A stretch of 64,000 nt of DNA from Phormidesmis sp049791095 (lineage in GTDB: Bacteria; Cyanobacteriota; Cyanobacteriia; Phormidesmidales; Phormidesmidaceae). Where the stretch lies: assembly GCA_049791095.1 (NCBI GenBank), contig JBAQZP010000123.1, positions 124,001 to 188,000 on the forward strand, given 5' to 3'. Below are positions 52,239 to 60,966 of the stretch, in pieces (positions within the stretch are counted from its first letter, which is position 1; every line of letters begins with the position of its first letter). The notes under the pieces were generated by a model, which saw nothing but the letters and a program-made list of their open reading frames with translations, was not told the DNA's origin and did no database searches. The position numbers and the translations under genes are program-made.

Positions 52239-52546
52239 TGCTGTGGCACTGGAAAAGGATAGTCATTAGTAATGCATTGTGAATTTATCAGATACTGGCG
52301 GGCTAGTAGGTGCTTCGCAAGACAGTTATTTAGTCCATGCGGGTAAAGTAAATTGTTTAGTAAATAGATCTGCCACCTATAAGCAGCTACCGGAGTGGAC
52401 GCTCCAAAATTTTGGCCAAACCCAAAGTTTTGGATAGAACTTTGTGAATCTATGATGTGTTAATCAATTATTAAGCGAATTATAGCGCCTGAACTTCTGC
52501 CGGGCGGTAGGATAGACCGGAATCTTTGGATGGCATAGTAGTTGAT
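52239..52546. other. Divergent intergenic region between LCP and manC genes
   Basis: About 310 bp without a gene. It should hold both divergent promoters. The one clear structure is the palindrome at 52404-52415 and its half-site echo (separate entry). Confidence 0.5.
52403..52434. promoter_or_regulatory. Palindromic operator-like site upstream of manC
   Basis: The perfect 12-bp palindrome CCAAAATTTTGG lies at 52404-52415. TCCAAAA at 52403-52409 also pairs with TTTTGGA at 52428-52434, so one left arm has two right arms. It is about 110-145 bp upstream of the manC start, in the divergent gap. It looks like a dimer-protein binding site, but no regulator is known. Confidence 0.35.
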
Positions 52547-53617
52547 ATGGCGCGTTTTATCCCAATTATTTTGGCCGGTGGTAAAGGCGAGCGCTTTTGG
52601 CCGGTGAGCCGGTTGAAGCGCCCTAAGCAGTTTCTATGTCTGGATGGGGGCGATCGCACCCTGCTTCAGTCCACTGCCGACCGGCTTTTGCCCCTCGCTA
52701 GCTGGGATCAGCTCTTTGTGATTACCGCTGCGCACCTGGCTGACGGCGTCGCCGAGCAGTTGCCAAAAATGCCCAGCGAAAATATTTTGGTCGAGCCACA
52801 AGGCAGAGACACGGCCCCGGCGGTGGCCTGGGCAACGTTGGAAGTGGCCAAGCGCTTTGGCGATGAGGCGGTCTGTGGCTTTTTCCCAGCCGATCACTAC
52901 ATTACTGACGAAGCTCGCTATTGCGATACGCTGCGGGCGGCGATGGCATTAGCGGTTAGAGAGGGGGTGATCGCGACCTTAGGCATTACCCCCACCTTCC
53001 CTTCCACCGGCTACGGCTACATCGAACAAGGCAGCGCCGCCGGCACGCTCACCGCTGGCAGCGTCATCGATTTGCCAGCCTACAAAGTCAGTCGCTTCGC
53101 CGAAAAACCTGACAAAGCTACGGCTGAAACCTTTCTCAGCAGCGGCAAGTATAGCTGGAACAGCGGCATGTTCATCTTCCCCGCCGCTGTAATGATTGCC
53201 GAGCTAAAAGCTCATGCGCCCGAGATGACCCACGCCCTGATCGAAAAAGGGGTAGATGCCTACGCCACCCTTGACAAGCTCAGCATCGACTATGCCGTCA
53301 TGGAAAAGACCGACCGCGCCTATGTAGTACCCGCTAATTTTGGGTGGGATGATCTGGGCGATTGGAACGCCATCGAGCGCCTGTTAAAAGGCGACAATCA
53401 GAATATAGAAATGTGTCAGCACGTCGGTATTGACACCGCCGGCAGCATTCTTTACAGCGCCGACCCCGATGAAGTAATCGTCACCATCGGCCTCGAAGAC
53501 ATTGTCGTCGTCCGCGATGGCAACGCCACCCTCATTGTCAAAAAAGATCGCACCCAAGACATCAAACAAGCGGTTAAAACGCTCGGTGCTCAAGATAAAT
53601 TTCAGCACCTCCTATAG
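52547..53617 (+). CDS. manC: Mannose-1-phosphate guanylyltransferase
   Basis: 356 residues from ATG at 52547 (a TTG at 52526 is less likely). The nucleotidyltransferase signature ILAGGKGERFWPVSRLKRPK, the sugar-binding region VEPQGRDTAPAVAWA, FFPADHYI and KVSRFAEKPDKATA are those of GDP-mannose pyrophosphorylase. The protein ends after the left-handed-helix-like region, with no phosphomannose isomerase domain. It makes GDP-mannose for exopolysaccharide or O-antigen; pairing with the divergent LCP gene fits cell-surface polymer synthesis. Confidence 0.93.
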   Translation: MARFIPIILAGGKGERFWPVSRLKRPKQFLCLDGGDRTLLQSTADRLLPLASWDQLFVITAAHLADGVAEQLPKMPSENILVEPQGRDTAPAVAWATLEVAKRFGDEAVCGFFPADHYITDEARYCDTLRAAMALAVREGVIATLGITPTFPSTGYGYIEQGSAAGTLTAGSVIDLPAYKVSRFAEKPDKATAETFLSSGKYSWNSGMFIFPAAVMIAELKAHAPEMTHALIEKGVDAYATLDKLSIDYAVMEKTDRAYVVPANFGWDDLGDWNAIERLLKGDNQNIEMCQHVGIDTAGSILYSADPDEVIVTIGLEDIVVVRDGNATLIVKKDRTQDIKQAVKTLGAQDKFQHLL

Positions 53618-53916
53618 GGGTTGAGGAAATTATTCAACGAACAGGCTCCCAAAGTTCTTGCTTTAAACACAGATCAAACAAAAATCAAAAATAACCTGAA
53701 ACTACTCCAGACCATTAGAAATAACTAGGTAGAGTACAAGCGTTGCAGCAGCAAACATCAAATGCAGTTTTTCTAAGTGCTGTTTTGACAGGCTCTGCAA
53801 AAATTGCTAGCTCTGCCTTTGACCTTGCTCACTTTTGACCCTAAGCAAAATGAACGGGTATGCTCACCAGGCATGAGCCTTGGCCATCATTCGGGCAAAC
53901 AATCGAGATAGAGATC

Positions 53917-54453
53917 ATGGGTCGCTGGACTGCTTGGATTCGGAACTTAATAGAGGGAGAAAACGTGGACTCAACCTTAGCCCAGAATACTTTGCGCAAT
54001 CATTTGGGCGACTTTAACAGCATCATTTGCTTTAGGGCCGTTGTGACTGGCATCGAAGATGCTTTAGGAAAAAGAGCTGCCATGATTGCCTTGGTGGCGG
54101 CTGGTCGAGCCAGAGGGAAACAGCTAGCCAAAGAACTTGGCTTGTCAGGCACGCCAGGAGAGCTAAATGAGATTGCAGAACTGATGAATTCAGCGCTGGG
54201 TATCAAAGGGACTCGGCTATGCATGATCGACAAAATTGAGCCTGCTGAAGCAGGTGCTTTGCGGGTGTACTGCCGGGAAACTGTTTGTTCTTCGGGTGAA
54301 GCGCCAGGATCTGAGCGAGAGTTGTCTTACACAATGGGCGCAATCCAAGGCGTTCTAGAAGAAGTTACGGGGAAGCGGCTGCGAGGAAAACAGGTGGCCT
54401 CTGTGTTGCGAGGTGGCGATCACGACGTGATAGAACTTACCCCGCTAATTTAA
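53917..54453 (+). CDS. V4R/hydrocarbon-binding-like protein
   Basis: 178 residues from ATG at 53917; ATG at 53860 would add 19 residues, and neither start has a strong ribosome-binding site. The sequence (LRNHLGDFNSIICFRAVVTG, GKRAAMIALVAAGRARGKQL, then AGALRVYCRETVCSSGEA and GAIQGVLEEVTGKRLRG) resembles the V4R / hydrocarbon-binding superfamily, with conserved Cys/Arg in the last third. First gene of a same-strand set with roadblock and GTPase genes, so it is probably a component of that switch. Confidence 0.72.
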   Translation: MGRWTAWIRNLIEGENVDSTLAQNTLRNHLGDFNSIICFRAVVTGIEDALGKRAAMIALVAAGRARGKQLAKELGLSGTPGELNEIAELMNSALGIKGTRLCMIDKIEPAEAGALRVYCRETVCSSGEAPGSERELSYTMGAIQGVLEEVTGKRLRGKQVASVLRGGDHDVIELTPLI

Positions 54454-54523
54454 CTTCACGCACTTTAGCTTGACAGACGCTATTTGACAAGTTTAACCCT
54501 CATTTTTAGGAATATTTTTTCTT

Positions 54524-54895
54524 ATGGCTATGGACGTTCAAAAAATTCAAATGACTTTGCAAAATCTCGTTAGCAACGGCCCCGACATTCAGGGCGCGGC
54601 CTTGGTCACCCTTGATGGTTTACCGCTGGCCTCTACGCTACCTTCTGATATGGATGAAGAGAGAGTCTCGGCGATGGCCGCTGCAATGCTCTCTATTGGC
54701 GAACGGATTGGTGGCGAGTTGCAGCGAGGCGAAGTGGGGCGTGTGTTTGTAGAAGGCGGTCAGGGATACTGCATGTTAACTAACTGCGGGCAGGAGGCTG
54801 TTTTGCTGGTTTTAGCGGCGGCGGCGGCTAAGCAAGGTTTAATACAACTATCTATCAAGCAGGCGGTAGCGGAGCTGAAAATGGTGCTTGCTTAG
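54524..54895 (+). CDS. Roadblock/LC7-domain protein
   Basis: 123 residues, one complete roadblock/LC7 domain: NLVSNGPDIQGAALVTLDGL, the helix VSAMAAAMLSIGERIGGELQ, and GQGYCMLTNCGQEAVLLVLA. In bacteria these (MglB type) regulate small Ras-like GTPases, for which the gene 171 bp downstream is the obvious partner. ATG 54524 (or 54530), with AGGAAT upstream. Confidence 0.92.
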   Translation: MAMDVQKIQMTLQNLVSNGPDIQGAALVTLDGLPLASTLPSDMDEERVSAMAAAMLSIGERIGGELQRGEVGRVFVEGGQGYCMLTNCGQEAVLLVLAAAAAKQGLIQLSIKQAVAELKMVLA

Positions 54896-55066
54896 GCTTA
54901 CTGTATTTGATTTGAGAAAGCTCATCTTATGAGAATGCTAGTGCCTGCGGTGTGGTGACTTTAGCGATTGCCACGCTGCTGGCAAACGATGGTACGACGG
55001 TTGATACAACCGCTAAAATGACGATGAGAACAACCACAGACTCAAACGATAACCCAAACGATAAAT

Positions 55067-55615
55067 ATGGAAATTATGAGGTTGGTCGTCACCGGGCCGG
55101 TCGGAGCCGGTAAGTCTACGTTTATTCGCGCCGTCAGTGAGATTGATGTGGTTGATACTGACCGCAAGGCCACGGACGAAACGAGTTTTTTGAAAGAAAA
55201 AACGACCGTTGGGTTTGACTTTGGGCGGTTGCAGTTTGACCCTGAGATGGTGCTTCACTTGTATGGCACGCCTGGGCAAGCTCGATTTGACTTTATGTGG
55301 GAAGAGTTGATTACCTATGCCCACGCTTATATTTTGTTGGTGCCTGCTCATAGACCTGCTGAATTTCGCAAAGCGCAACTAATTTATGAGTTTATGGCCG
55401 ATCGCGTTTCACTGCCGATGATCGTAGGGGTGACGCACTCAGACTGTGAGAACGCTTGGAGCTTTGATAATGTTGCGATCGCCACTGGCTTTACAAACAG
55501 AATTCAGCGTCCACCTTTCGTTTCCGTCAACGCAATGGATCCCACTTCAGTAACGCATGCGCTAGAAACGCTTATTTATCAGTACATTCGATTTGCGCAC
55601 CAAACGGCTCCGTAG
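55067..55615 (+). CDS. Small Ras-like GTPase (MglA/Gtr-like)
   Basis: 182 residues. P-loop GPVGAGKSTFIRAVSE, a switch region with the strand TTVGFDFGRLQF, the G3 position HLYGTPGQARFDFMW and a G4-like VTHSDCEN in place of NKxD. The latter is common in bacterial roadblock-associated GTPases. The pattern of genes (V4R-like, roadblock, GTPase, then DUF4388) suggests a regulated GTPase switch, for polarity, motility or signalling by analogy with MglA/MglB. Start ATG 55067 (MEIMRLVVTG). Confidence 0.9.
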   Translation: MEIMRLVVTGPVGAGKSTFIRAVSEIDVVDTDRKATDETSFLKEKTTVGFDFGRLQFDPEMVLHLYGTPGQARFDFMWEELITYAHAYILLVPAHRPAEFRKAQLIYEFMADRVSLPMIVGVTHSDCENAWSFDNVAIATGFTNRIQRPPFVSVNAMDPTSVTHALETLIYQYIRFAHQTAP

Positions 55616-55968
55616 CGGACGAATCACGGCGAATTAGCCACTCGAATCAACACCACCAAGATGGCCAGCCTGCCAGTCTTTAAAGGGGACGAGATTTAAA
55701 ATCTCGTCCCCTTTTCTCGTTTGCGAATTTGCCTTAGCACCTGCTCACAGCACATAAATAAGCGCTTGCCAGTCAGCCGTCGATCGCTTGGGCTGGCATT
55801 GTTAACATTTATGTCAATTCGTCTTCCATCCGAAAACATACTTATCAAAAGTACAGAGAAATCCTTGGTTATGCATTGAATCCTCTCAATATAATTATGG
55901 TATCTACCCCAGTTAATTATCACGGTGCTCTCAATGCCTTTTAACCGCTAGCCCAGTCGGTAAAATTT
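55616..55968. other. Intergenic region with terminator
   Basis: About 350 bp between the GTPase and DUF4388 genes, containing the strong hairpin at 55682-55715. The open frame at 55696-55923 (minus) begins in the hairpin region and has no family resemblance. A promoter for the DUF4388 gene should lie right of 55716. Confidence 0.5.
55682..55715 (+). terminator. Rho-independent terminator with 16-bp perfect stem
   Basis: AAAGGGGACGAGATTT (55682-55697) pairs fully with AAATCTCGTCCCCTTT (55699-55714), followed by T. The innermost A/T pairs will open to form the loop. It lies 66 bp after the GTPase stop, so the DUF4388 gene is a separate transcription unit. Confidence 0.88.
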
Positions 55969-56976
55969 ATGAATCTCCAAGGTCTGACTTCCGAGTTCTC
56001 GCTACCTGAGCTGTTTAAGTTTCTGCAAGAGAGTCAGCAAACAGGTCGTCTATCTTTAAAGCCTATTGGGAGCCCCGATCTAGAGGAAAGGGCTCACTAC
56101 CTCTGGTTTGAGAAAGGAAATTTACTCGCGGCGTCTAGTCGATTGGACGGATTAGGCTTGCTGAACATCTTGCAAAAACGAGCGCTTATCCAAAACGCTA
56201 CCCTGCCTCAACTATTGCGCCGATGCCCTGCCGACGTTGCCCTCGGAAAATTTCTCGAAGATTGCACTATCTTGACTAGCAAACAGCTAAAATCGCTCTT
56301 TGCCTCTCAAGTGCTCAGACACACCTGTGTGCTGTTGGAATCTGCAGATGTTCAGTTTGCTTTTCATGCGCTGAGCGCTCGCCCTTATCTAGAAATGACA
56401 GGGGTGAGAATTCGGGCTACCGACATCACCCTGCCGAGCCTGCGCCTGCTCAAAAATTGGGGAGCGTTGCTAGAGAAGCTACCGAGTCCAGACTCTGGAT
56501 TGAAGCCATTAGAGGGTGACATTCCCACCTATCGGCTCCACAGTCAGGAGAAAGACGTTCTGCGCTTGGCAAAAAAGGGATTGTCTTTGTCTAAAGTTGC
56601 AAGAGTTTTGCAGATACCTACGCTGGAGGTTCAAAAAATTGGGTTTCGCCTGATATTTGTGGGCCTGGTTAAAGAGGTACCACTGGTTCAGTTTGCTAAG
56701 CCCGTTCATCAACCAAAAAAGCGAATTTCCACCAGAATTAGTACGGCTTTCTTAAGCAGGTTGTCGAACTATCTTCAGAAGACACCTGCGATGAGTAGGC
56801 CAGAGGTTAGCGTTCCTATTTTTGGCAATTCGATGCTTTTGCAGAGCACTTCGATCGGCCATAAGCAAAGGGTTAACGAAGACAAGGCGTCTAAGAATTC
56901 TGCGGTTAAGCGAGTTACAAATATTCTCAGCATTGACAGAGCCGAGAGACTGCCTGAGAACGTTCAAGCGCATTAA
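55969..56976 (+). CDS. DUF4388-domain protein
   Basis: 335 residues. The first 110 follow DUF4388 (PatA N-terminal-like): MNLQGLTSEFSLPELFKFLQ, then ESQQTGRLSLKP, HYLWFEKGNLLAASSRLDGL. From about 190 comes a helix-turn-helix or winged-helix-like segment (EKDVLRLAKKGLSLSKVARV). The last 80 residues are basic and probably disordered. DUF4388 proteins are frequent neighbours of roadblock/GTPase genes and of two-component systems. No membrane segment. Confidence 0.85.
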   Translation: MNLQGLTSEFSLPELFKFLQESQQTGRLSLKPIGSPDLEERAHYLWFEKGNLLAASSRLDGLGLLNILQKRALIQNATLPQLLRRCPADVALGKFLEDCTILTSKQLKSLFASQVLRHTCVLLESADVQFAFHALSARPYLEMTGVRIRATDITLPSLRLLKNWGALLEKLPSPDSGLKPLEGDIPTYRLHSQEKDVLRLAKKGLSLSKVARVLQIPTLEVQKIGFRLIFVGLVKEVPLVQFAKPVHQPKKRISTRISTAFLSRLSNYLQKTPAMSRPEVSVPIFGNSMLLQSTSIGHKQRVNEDKASKNSAVKRVTNILSIDRAERLPENVQAH

Positions 56977-57013
56977 ACAATGCCTGGCCGTTTGTCTAAT
57001 GATTGATTAGCAC

Positions 57014-57055
57014 TTAATTCGGCAAGCTTAATTCGGCAAGCTTAATTCGGCAAGC
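57014..57055. repeat. 14-bp perfect tandem repeat, 3 copies
   Basis: TTAATTCGGCAAGC at 57014-57027, 57028-57041 and 57042-57055 without mismatch, downstream of the DUF4388 gene and upstream of the fasciclin gene. Confidence 0.94.
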
Positions 57056-57144
57056 TTAAGTAGATTCACGGAATCTTTTACAGCATTGAATGTTGCTGTA
57101 CACTTTTCCTTGTAAGTAAAAACGCTTAAGCATAATTAGGAGCT

Positions 57145-57978
57145 ATGGTATTCAATCACTTCTTAGGGATTCGCTTGTTGAACGCAGCCCTAGCCGCTGG
57201 CCTTTTGAGCGTAGGACTGGCGATCGCAGATTCTGCTAACGCCTCCGTTCTCGTAAAACCTAGTATTCTCAGCGACACCGACAGCAGCGAGCCTACTGAA
57301 ACCACTGATACCAGCCAAAGCATCGTCGATATCGCCGCGACCACAGCAGAGTTCAGCACTTTAGCCGCCGCCGTCCAGGCCGCAAATCTGAACGGAATTT
57401 TAGCCAGCGATGGCCCCTTTACCGTATTTGCCCCAACAGACGCAGCCTTTAGCGCCCTTCCCCCCGGTACCCTGGACTCGTTGCTCCTGCCCGAGAACCG
57501 GGATCTGCTCGTCAAGCTGCTGTACAACCACGTCGCCTACGGTGACACCACCGCCGACCAGCTAACGTCCGGTGAGTTTGAAACCTTCGATGGCACAGTG
57601 GCCGTTGCCGTTCTGCCTAGTGGCGTTACCGTCGATGGCGCAAACGTAGTGCAGGCCGATGTCGATGCTACCAACGGTGTTATTCATGCAGTCGATCAGG
57701 TACTGCTGCCCACAGGCTTTACCGATCAGCTCCAAGCTCGCACCACCGACACCCCAACCTCCTCTGCAACTACCAGCACGCCAGCTCAAGTCACGCGCAC
57801 CACTGACTTGCAACAAGGTGCCATTGATCGCACCACAACAGCCGTACCCGTAGCGCCACCACGTCAGCCTGAGGCTGCTGCACCCGCCAGGGAATCTGCT
57901 ATTGAACCGATTGAACCCGCCGCCGCCGCACCAGCCAGTGACCCTGAAGTGCAAGAACCCGTCCGAGGGCTCTGGTAA
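57145..57978 (+). CDS. Secreted fasciclin (FAS1) domain protein
   Basis: 277 residues, ATG preceded by AGGAG. A signal peptide (LLNAALAAGLLSVGLAIADS ending NASA/V) is followed by a FAS1 domain at about 55-190: SIVDIAATTAEFSTLAAAVQ, DGPFTVFAPTDAAFSALPPG, LLYNHVAYGDTTADQLTSGE and the H2 motif NGVIHAVDQVLLP. The remaining 85 residues are Thr/Pro/Ala-rich and probably wall-spanning or disordered. FAS1 proteins act in adhesion and surface association. The L,D-transpeptidase gene follows by 86 bp. Confidence 0.95.
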   Translation: MVFNHFLGIRLLNAALAAGLLSVGLAIADSANASVLVKPSILSDTDSSEPTETTDTSQSIVDIAATTAEFSTLAAAVQAANLNGILASDGPFTVFAPTDAAFSALPPGTLDSLLLPENRDLLVKLLYNHVAYGDTTADQLTSGEFETFDGTVAVAVLPSGVTVDGANVVQADVDATNGVIHAVDQVLLPTGFTDQLQARTTDTPTSSATTSTPAQVTRTTDLQQGAIDRTTTAVPVAPPRQPEAAAPARESAIEPIEPAAAAPASDPEVQEPVRGLW

Positions 57979-58064
57979 GCAAACCAATGGTAGTCTGCGG
58001 GCTCACATCCAAGACTGCCTGCAAAGCTGTCTCTAAAAAAGCTGTCTTTAAAACTGAGAAAACA

Positions 58065-58661
58065 ATGAAGATGCAAAAGAGGTGGCCCCTTTTTACCTTG
58101 CTGTCTGTTGGACTGCTTCTAGGCGTCTCTTCGCATACATTTGCTCAGTCTTCACCAAACGCAGCGGCTGCAAATACACCTGCCGCAGCAGGTCAACCGA
58201 TTGTAACGCCAGCCGATAACCTCAACCGTGGTGGATCCGCGCCTACCGCTGATATCGCCCCTTCTGCGACCACTAACAGCCGCGTTGTTCTAAGCCTGCA
58301 AGATCGCCGGGTGCATCTTTATAGCGGCGAGATGCTGGTTAGCAGCTATCCGGTGGCGATCGGCGCAAGCGATACGCCCACGCCAGTCGGTCAATTTGCC
58401 GTTTCGCAAATGGTGGTCGATCCCGTTTGGCAGAGTCCGTGGACAGGTGAAGTGCATGAGCCGGGGCCAAACAGTGCGCTAGGGCTGCGGTGGATCGGGT
58501 TTGCTAGCAGCGCAGACGGGTCTTTTGGCTTTCATGGTACGCCGACGATTGATTCGATTGGCAAGGCCGCTTCTAATGGATGCGTGCGGATGCGTAATGA
58601 CGATGTCGTGGCGCTGTTTTCCCAAGTGAGCGTAGGGACGCCTGTTACGGTTCTGCCTTAG
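58065..58661 (+). CDS. Secreted L,D-transpeptidase (YkuD)
   Basis: 198 residues from ATG at 58065 (an open stretch from 57987 lacks support). A signal peptide (WPLFTLLSVGLLLGVSSHTF, then AQS) and a spacer rich in Ala/Asn/Pro are followed by the YkuD domain: VVLSLQDRRVHLYSGEMLV, YPVAIGASDTPTPVGQFAV and the catalytic FHGTPTIDSIG...SNGCVRM with the active Cys and His. It forms 3-3 peptidoglycan cross-links or attaches proteins to the wall. Probably co-transcribed with the fasciclin gene. Confidence 0.92.
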   Translation: MKMQKRWPLFTLLSVGLLLGVSSHTFAQSSPNAAAANTPAAAGQPIVTPADNLNRGGSAPTADIAPSATTNSRVVLSLQDRRVHLYSGEMLVSSYPVAIGASDTPTPVGQFAVSQMVVDPVWQSPWTGEVHEPGPNSALGLRWIGFASSADGSFGFHGTPTIDSIGKAASNGCVRMRNDDVVALFSQVSVGTPVTVLP

Positions 58662-58770
58662 CTGATCTGCTTTAGCTAACAGGTCTAGGCGCAGGTGCGG
58701 TCTTCCTCAACGACTCTCAAGGCGAAAACGCTACCCTAGTAAGGGTAATTCTTGTTTTGTAGGTTCGTAT

Positions 58771-60618
58771 TTGATATCAAGCGCTAAACTGACGGCGATC
58801 GCCCAAAAACTGACGAGTTCGCTGGCCATTTTCAAGAACATGCCTCGGCTGACTCGCTTGGTGTGGGCCGCTACGCCAGTCTCATTAATGGTCAGCATTT
58901 TTCTCACGCTGACTAGTTCGTTAATCCCCGCCACTCAAATTTATATCAGCAAGCTGATTGTGGATCGGGTGGTGGCGCTGGTGGGTGAGGGGGCGGCGAT
59001 CGCATTCATCACCCAATCCCTCTTGCCCTTAGTCGCCGCAGGCTTTGGCTTTTTGCTACTCCAGGCGATCCTGACTCAGCTTGACGGGTACAACACCCAG
59101 GTAATGAGCGATCGCTTCCTTCTCTATGCCAACACGCAACTCCTCCAGCAAGCCACCCGGCTCGATTTGGCCCATTACGAATCATCCAAATTTCACGATG
59201 TTTTAGATCGCGCCCAGCAAAGCGGTAGCAGCTACCCCATGCGAGTGCTGCGCCTATCGCTCACGCTTTTGGGCCAAGTCACTCGATTATTTGGCCTGCT
59301 CGCCCTCCTGCTGCGATTCAATCCGCTCGTCTTTGTCCTGTTATTACTCAGCGCTCTGCCGACCTTTTGGGTTAGCGTTCGGTTCTCCGAGCGTCGCTTT
59401 TGGATGACCCGCCGCCAAACCCCCAGCCGCCGTCTCGCTGACTACTTCGGCAAGGTCTTGACCGAGCCTCAGTTTGTCAAAGAAGTCCGGCTGTTCAACT
59501 TGGGCAGCTATTTAGTAGAGCAGTACCACAGCATTCGCGAAGACTTTAACCAAGAATCAAAGGTACTGGCTCGGCGGCAGGGATTGGCTCAAGTCAGCTT
59601 AGAAATCGTCTCAGCCGTGGGCTTTTACGGGGCCTACGCCCTGGTTCTGTGGGAAACCATTCGCGGCCTGGTAACCATTGGCGATTTGACCCTGTACGCA
59701 GGTACCTTTCAGCAGGCCCAAGCTGCCACATCGAGCATTTTGCTGAGCATTGCCACTCTGTACGAGTTCAATCTCTACGTCTCTCAATACTTTGAATTTA
59801 TCGACCTCAGCCCGCAGGTCACCAGCCCAGCCCATGCCAAGCCCTTTCCAGAGCCTATTCGCGAAGGATTGATCCTCAAAGATGTATATTTCACCTATCC
59901 CGGCAGCGATTCTCCGACGCTCAAAAATATCAATCTCACGGTTGGCCCTGAAGAATGCATTGCCCTAGTCGGTCTCAATGGCTCTGGCAAAACGACGCTG
60001 CTGAAGTTGCTGACCCGGCTATATGACATTGATCGCGGCCTGATTGCGATTGACGATATTCCTTTAAGCGCCTTTAACCTGAAATCTTTGCGGCGTAATA
60101 TTGGCGTGCTGTTTCAAGATTTCGCCCGCTATGCGCTAAGCGCAAAGGACAATATTGGTTTTGGGAATTTGCCGGGTCGCACCAACAACCGGCAAATCGA
60201 GCAGGCCGCCATCAATGCCGGGGCCAGCGACGTCATCACCAGCTTAGACAAAGGCTACGAAACGGTGCTGGGCAAAATGTTTACTGGCGGCGTTGATCTC
60301 TCAGGCGGACAGTGGCAAAAAATTGGTCTGGCGCGGGCATTTATGTCTGGGGCGCAGGTGCTAATTTTGGATGAGCCCACGGCAGCAGTGGATGCGATCG
60401 CCGAACATGACCTTTTCGAGCGCTTCCGCCAACTCACCCAGGGAAAAATGACCTTTCTCGTCAGTCACCGCTTTTCTACCGTTCGCATGGCTGACCGCAT
60501 CGTGGTGTTAGAAAATGGCGAAATTATCGAAAACGGCACCCACGAGCAGCTTATGGCGCAACAAGGCCGCTACGAAGAAATGTTCCGATTGCAGGCCGAA
60601 AGCTATACGAGTACTTAA
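58771..60618 (+). CDS. ABC exporter, fused transmembrane and ATPase domains
   Basis: 615 residues from TTG at 58771 (ATG 58840 would remove 23 residues and cut close to the first TM helix). An exporter-type membrane domain of six helices occupies about 35-330 (LVWAATPVSLMVSIFLTLTS, LALLLRFNPLVFVLLLLSAL). The ATPase domain has Walker A GLNGSGKTTLLKLL, the signature DLSGGQWQKIGLARAF, Walker B VLILDEPTAAVD and the H-loop FLVSHRFSTV. It is the half-transporter type that acts as a homodimer. The substrate is unknown; lipid-linked or peptide cargo are family options. Confidence 0.93.
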   Translation: MISSAKLTAIAQKLTSSLAIFKNMPRLTRLVWAATPVSLMVSIFLTLTSSLIPATQIYISKLIVDRVVALVGEGAAIAFITQSLLPLVAAGFGFLLLQAILTQLDGYNTQVMSDRFLLYANTQLLQQATRLDLAHYESSKFHDVLDRAQQSGSSYPMRVLRLSLTLLGQVTRLFGLLALLLRFNPLVFVLLLLSALPTFWVSVRFSERRFWMTRRQTPSRRLADYFGKVLTEPQFVKEVRLFNLGSYLVEQYHSIREDFNQESKVLARRQGLAQVSLEIVSAVGFYGAYALVLWETIRGLVTIGDLTLYAGTFQQAQAATSSILLSIATLYEFNLYVSQYFEFIDLSPQVTSPAHAKPFPEPIREGLILKDVYFTYPGSDSPTLKNINLTVGPEECIALVGLNGSGKTTLLKLLTRLYDIDRGLIAIDDIPLSAFNLKSLRRNIGVLFQDFARYALSAKDNIGFGNLPGRTNNRQIEQAAINAGASDVITSLDKGYETVLGKMFTGGVDLSGGQWQKIGLARAFMSGAQVLILDEPTAAVDAIAEHDLFERFRQLTQGKMTFLVSHRFSTVRMADRIVVLENGEIIENGTHEQLMAQQGRYEEMFRLQAESYTST

Positions 60619-60707
60619 CAGCAACTGGGTACGGAAAATCTCACGCTAAAAGGCAACAATTTCTAGTTAGGATTGGGATAGTAATTTCATCCCTTACAGA
60701 ACTCGCA

Positions 60708-60788
60708 ATGGACATTAGGTTTAAGCTCTGGCTCGGCGTCTTTGGTTCCCTCCTCCTACTTTGGGTCGGCGTGAATTTTTTAGTGTAA
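60708..60788 (+). CDS. Possible 26-residue membrane peptide
   Basis: ATG at 60708 to TAA at 60788 encodes a single hydrophobic helix with positive N-terminal flank, MDIRFKLWLGVFGSLLLLWV then GVNFLV. No clear ribosome-binding site. The charge distribution fits an N-in membrane peptide, as in small cyanobacterial complex subunits, but I cannot name it. Confidence 0.32.
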   Translation: MDIRFKLWLGVFGSLLLLWVGVNFLV

Positions 60789-60805
60789 CCCTGGCTTGAA
60801 CAGCG

Positions 60806-60962
60806 ATGTCTAAACCAAAGCAAACTACGCTAGAAAAAATCTATGCTCGTCCAACCTGCAAAAACCGCACCACATGGCTCGGACTCGATAGATGCGGGGG
60901 CCGTTGAGGGTATCCGTAAATGGCTGAAGGCTAATGGAATAGAACCGAAAGGAAATAAATAA
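60806..60962 (+). pseudogene. hicA: hicA toxin remnant (internal deletion and frameshift)
   Basis: From ATG 60806 the frame reads MSKPKQTTLEKIYARPTCKN and stops at TGA 60905-60907. The N-terminal K..TLEKI.ARPT is the start of longer HicA toxins. One base later, from 60858, the next frame reads APHGSDSIDAGAVEGIRKWL to KANGIEPKGNK and stops at TAA 60960-60962; this matches the C-terminal end of the same family (HRPHPG...GAVESVRRFLEEAGI). Together they are about 25-30 residues short of a full HicA. The missing middle holds the Gly-Ser-His strand with the catalytic histidine. The toxin must be dead. hicB starts 4 bp later, in the normal operon order. Confidence 0.72.
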
Positions 60963-60966
60963 TCTT

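Noticed and set aside
55696..55923. 75-residue minus-strand frame between GTPase and DUF4388
   Set aside because: Ends in the terminator hairpin, with no start signal and no family resemblance.
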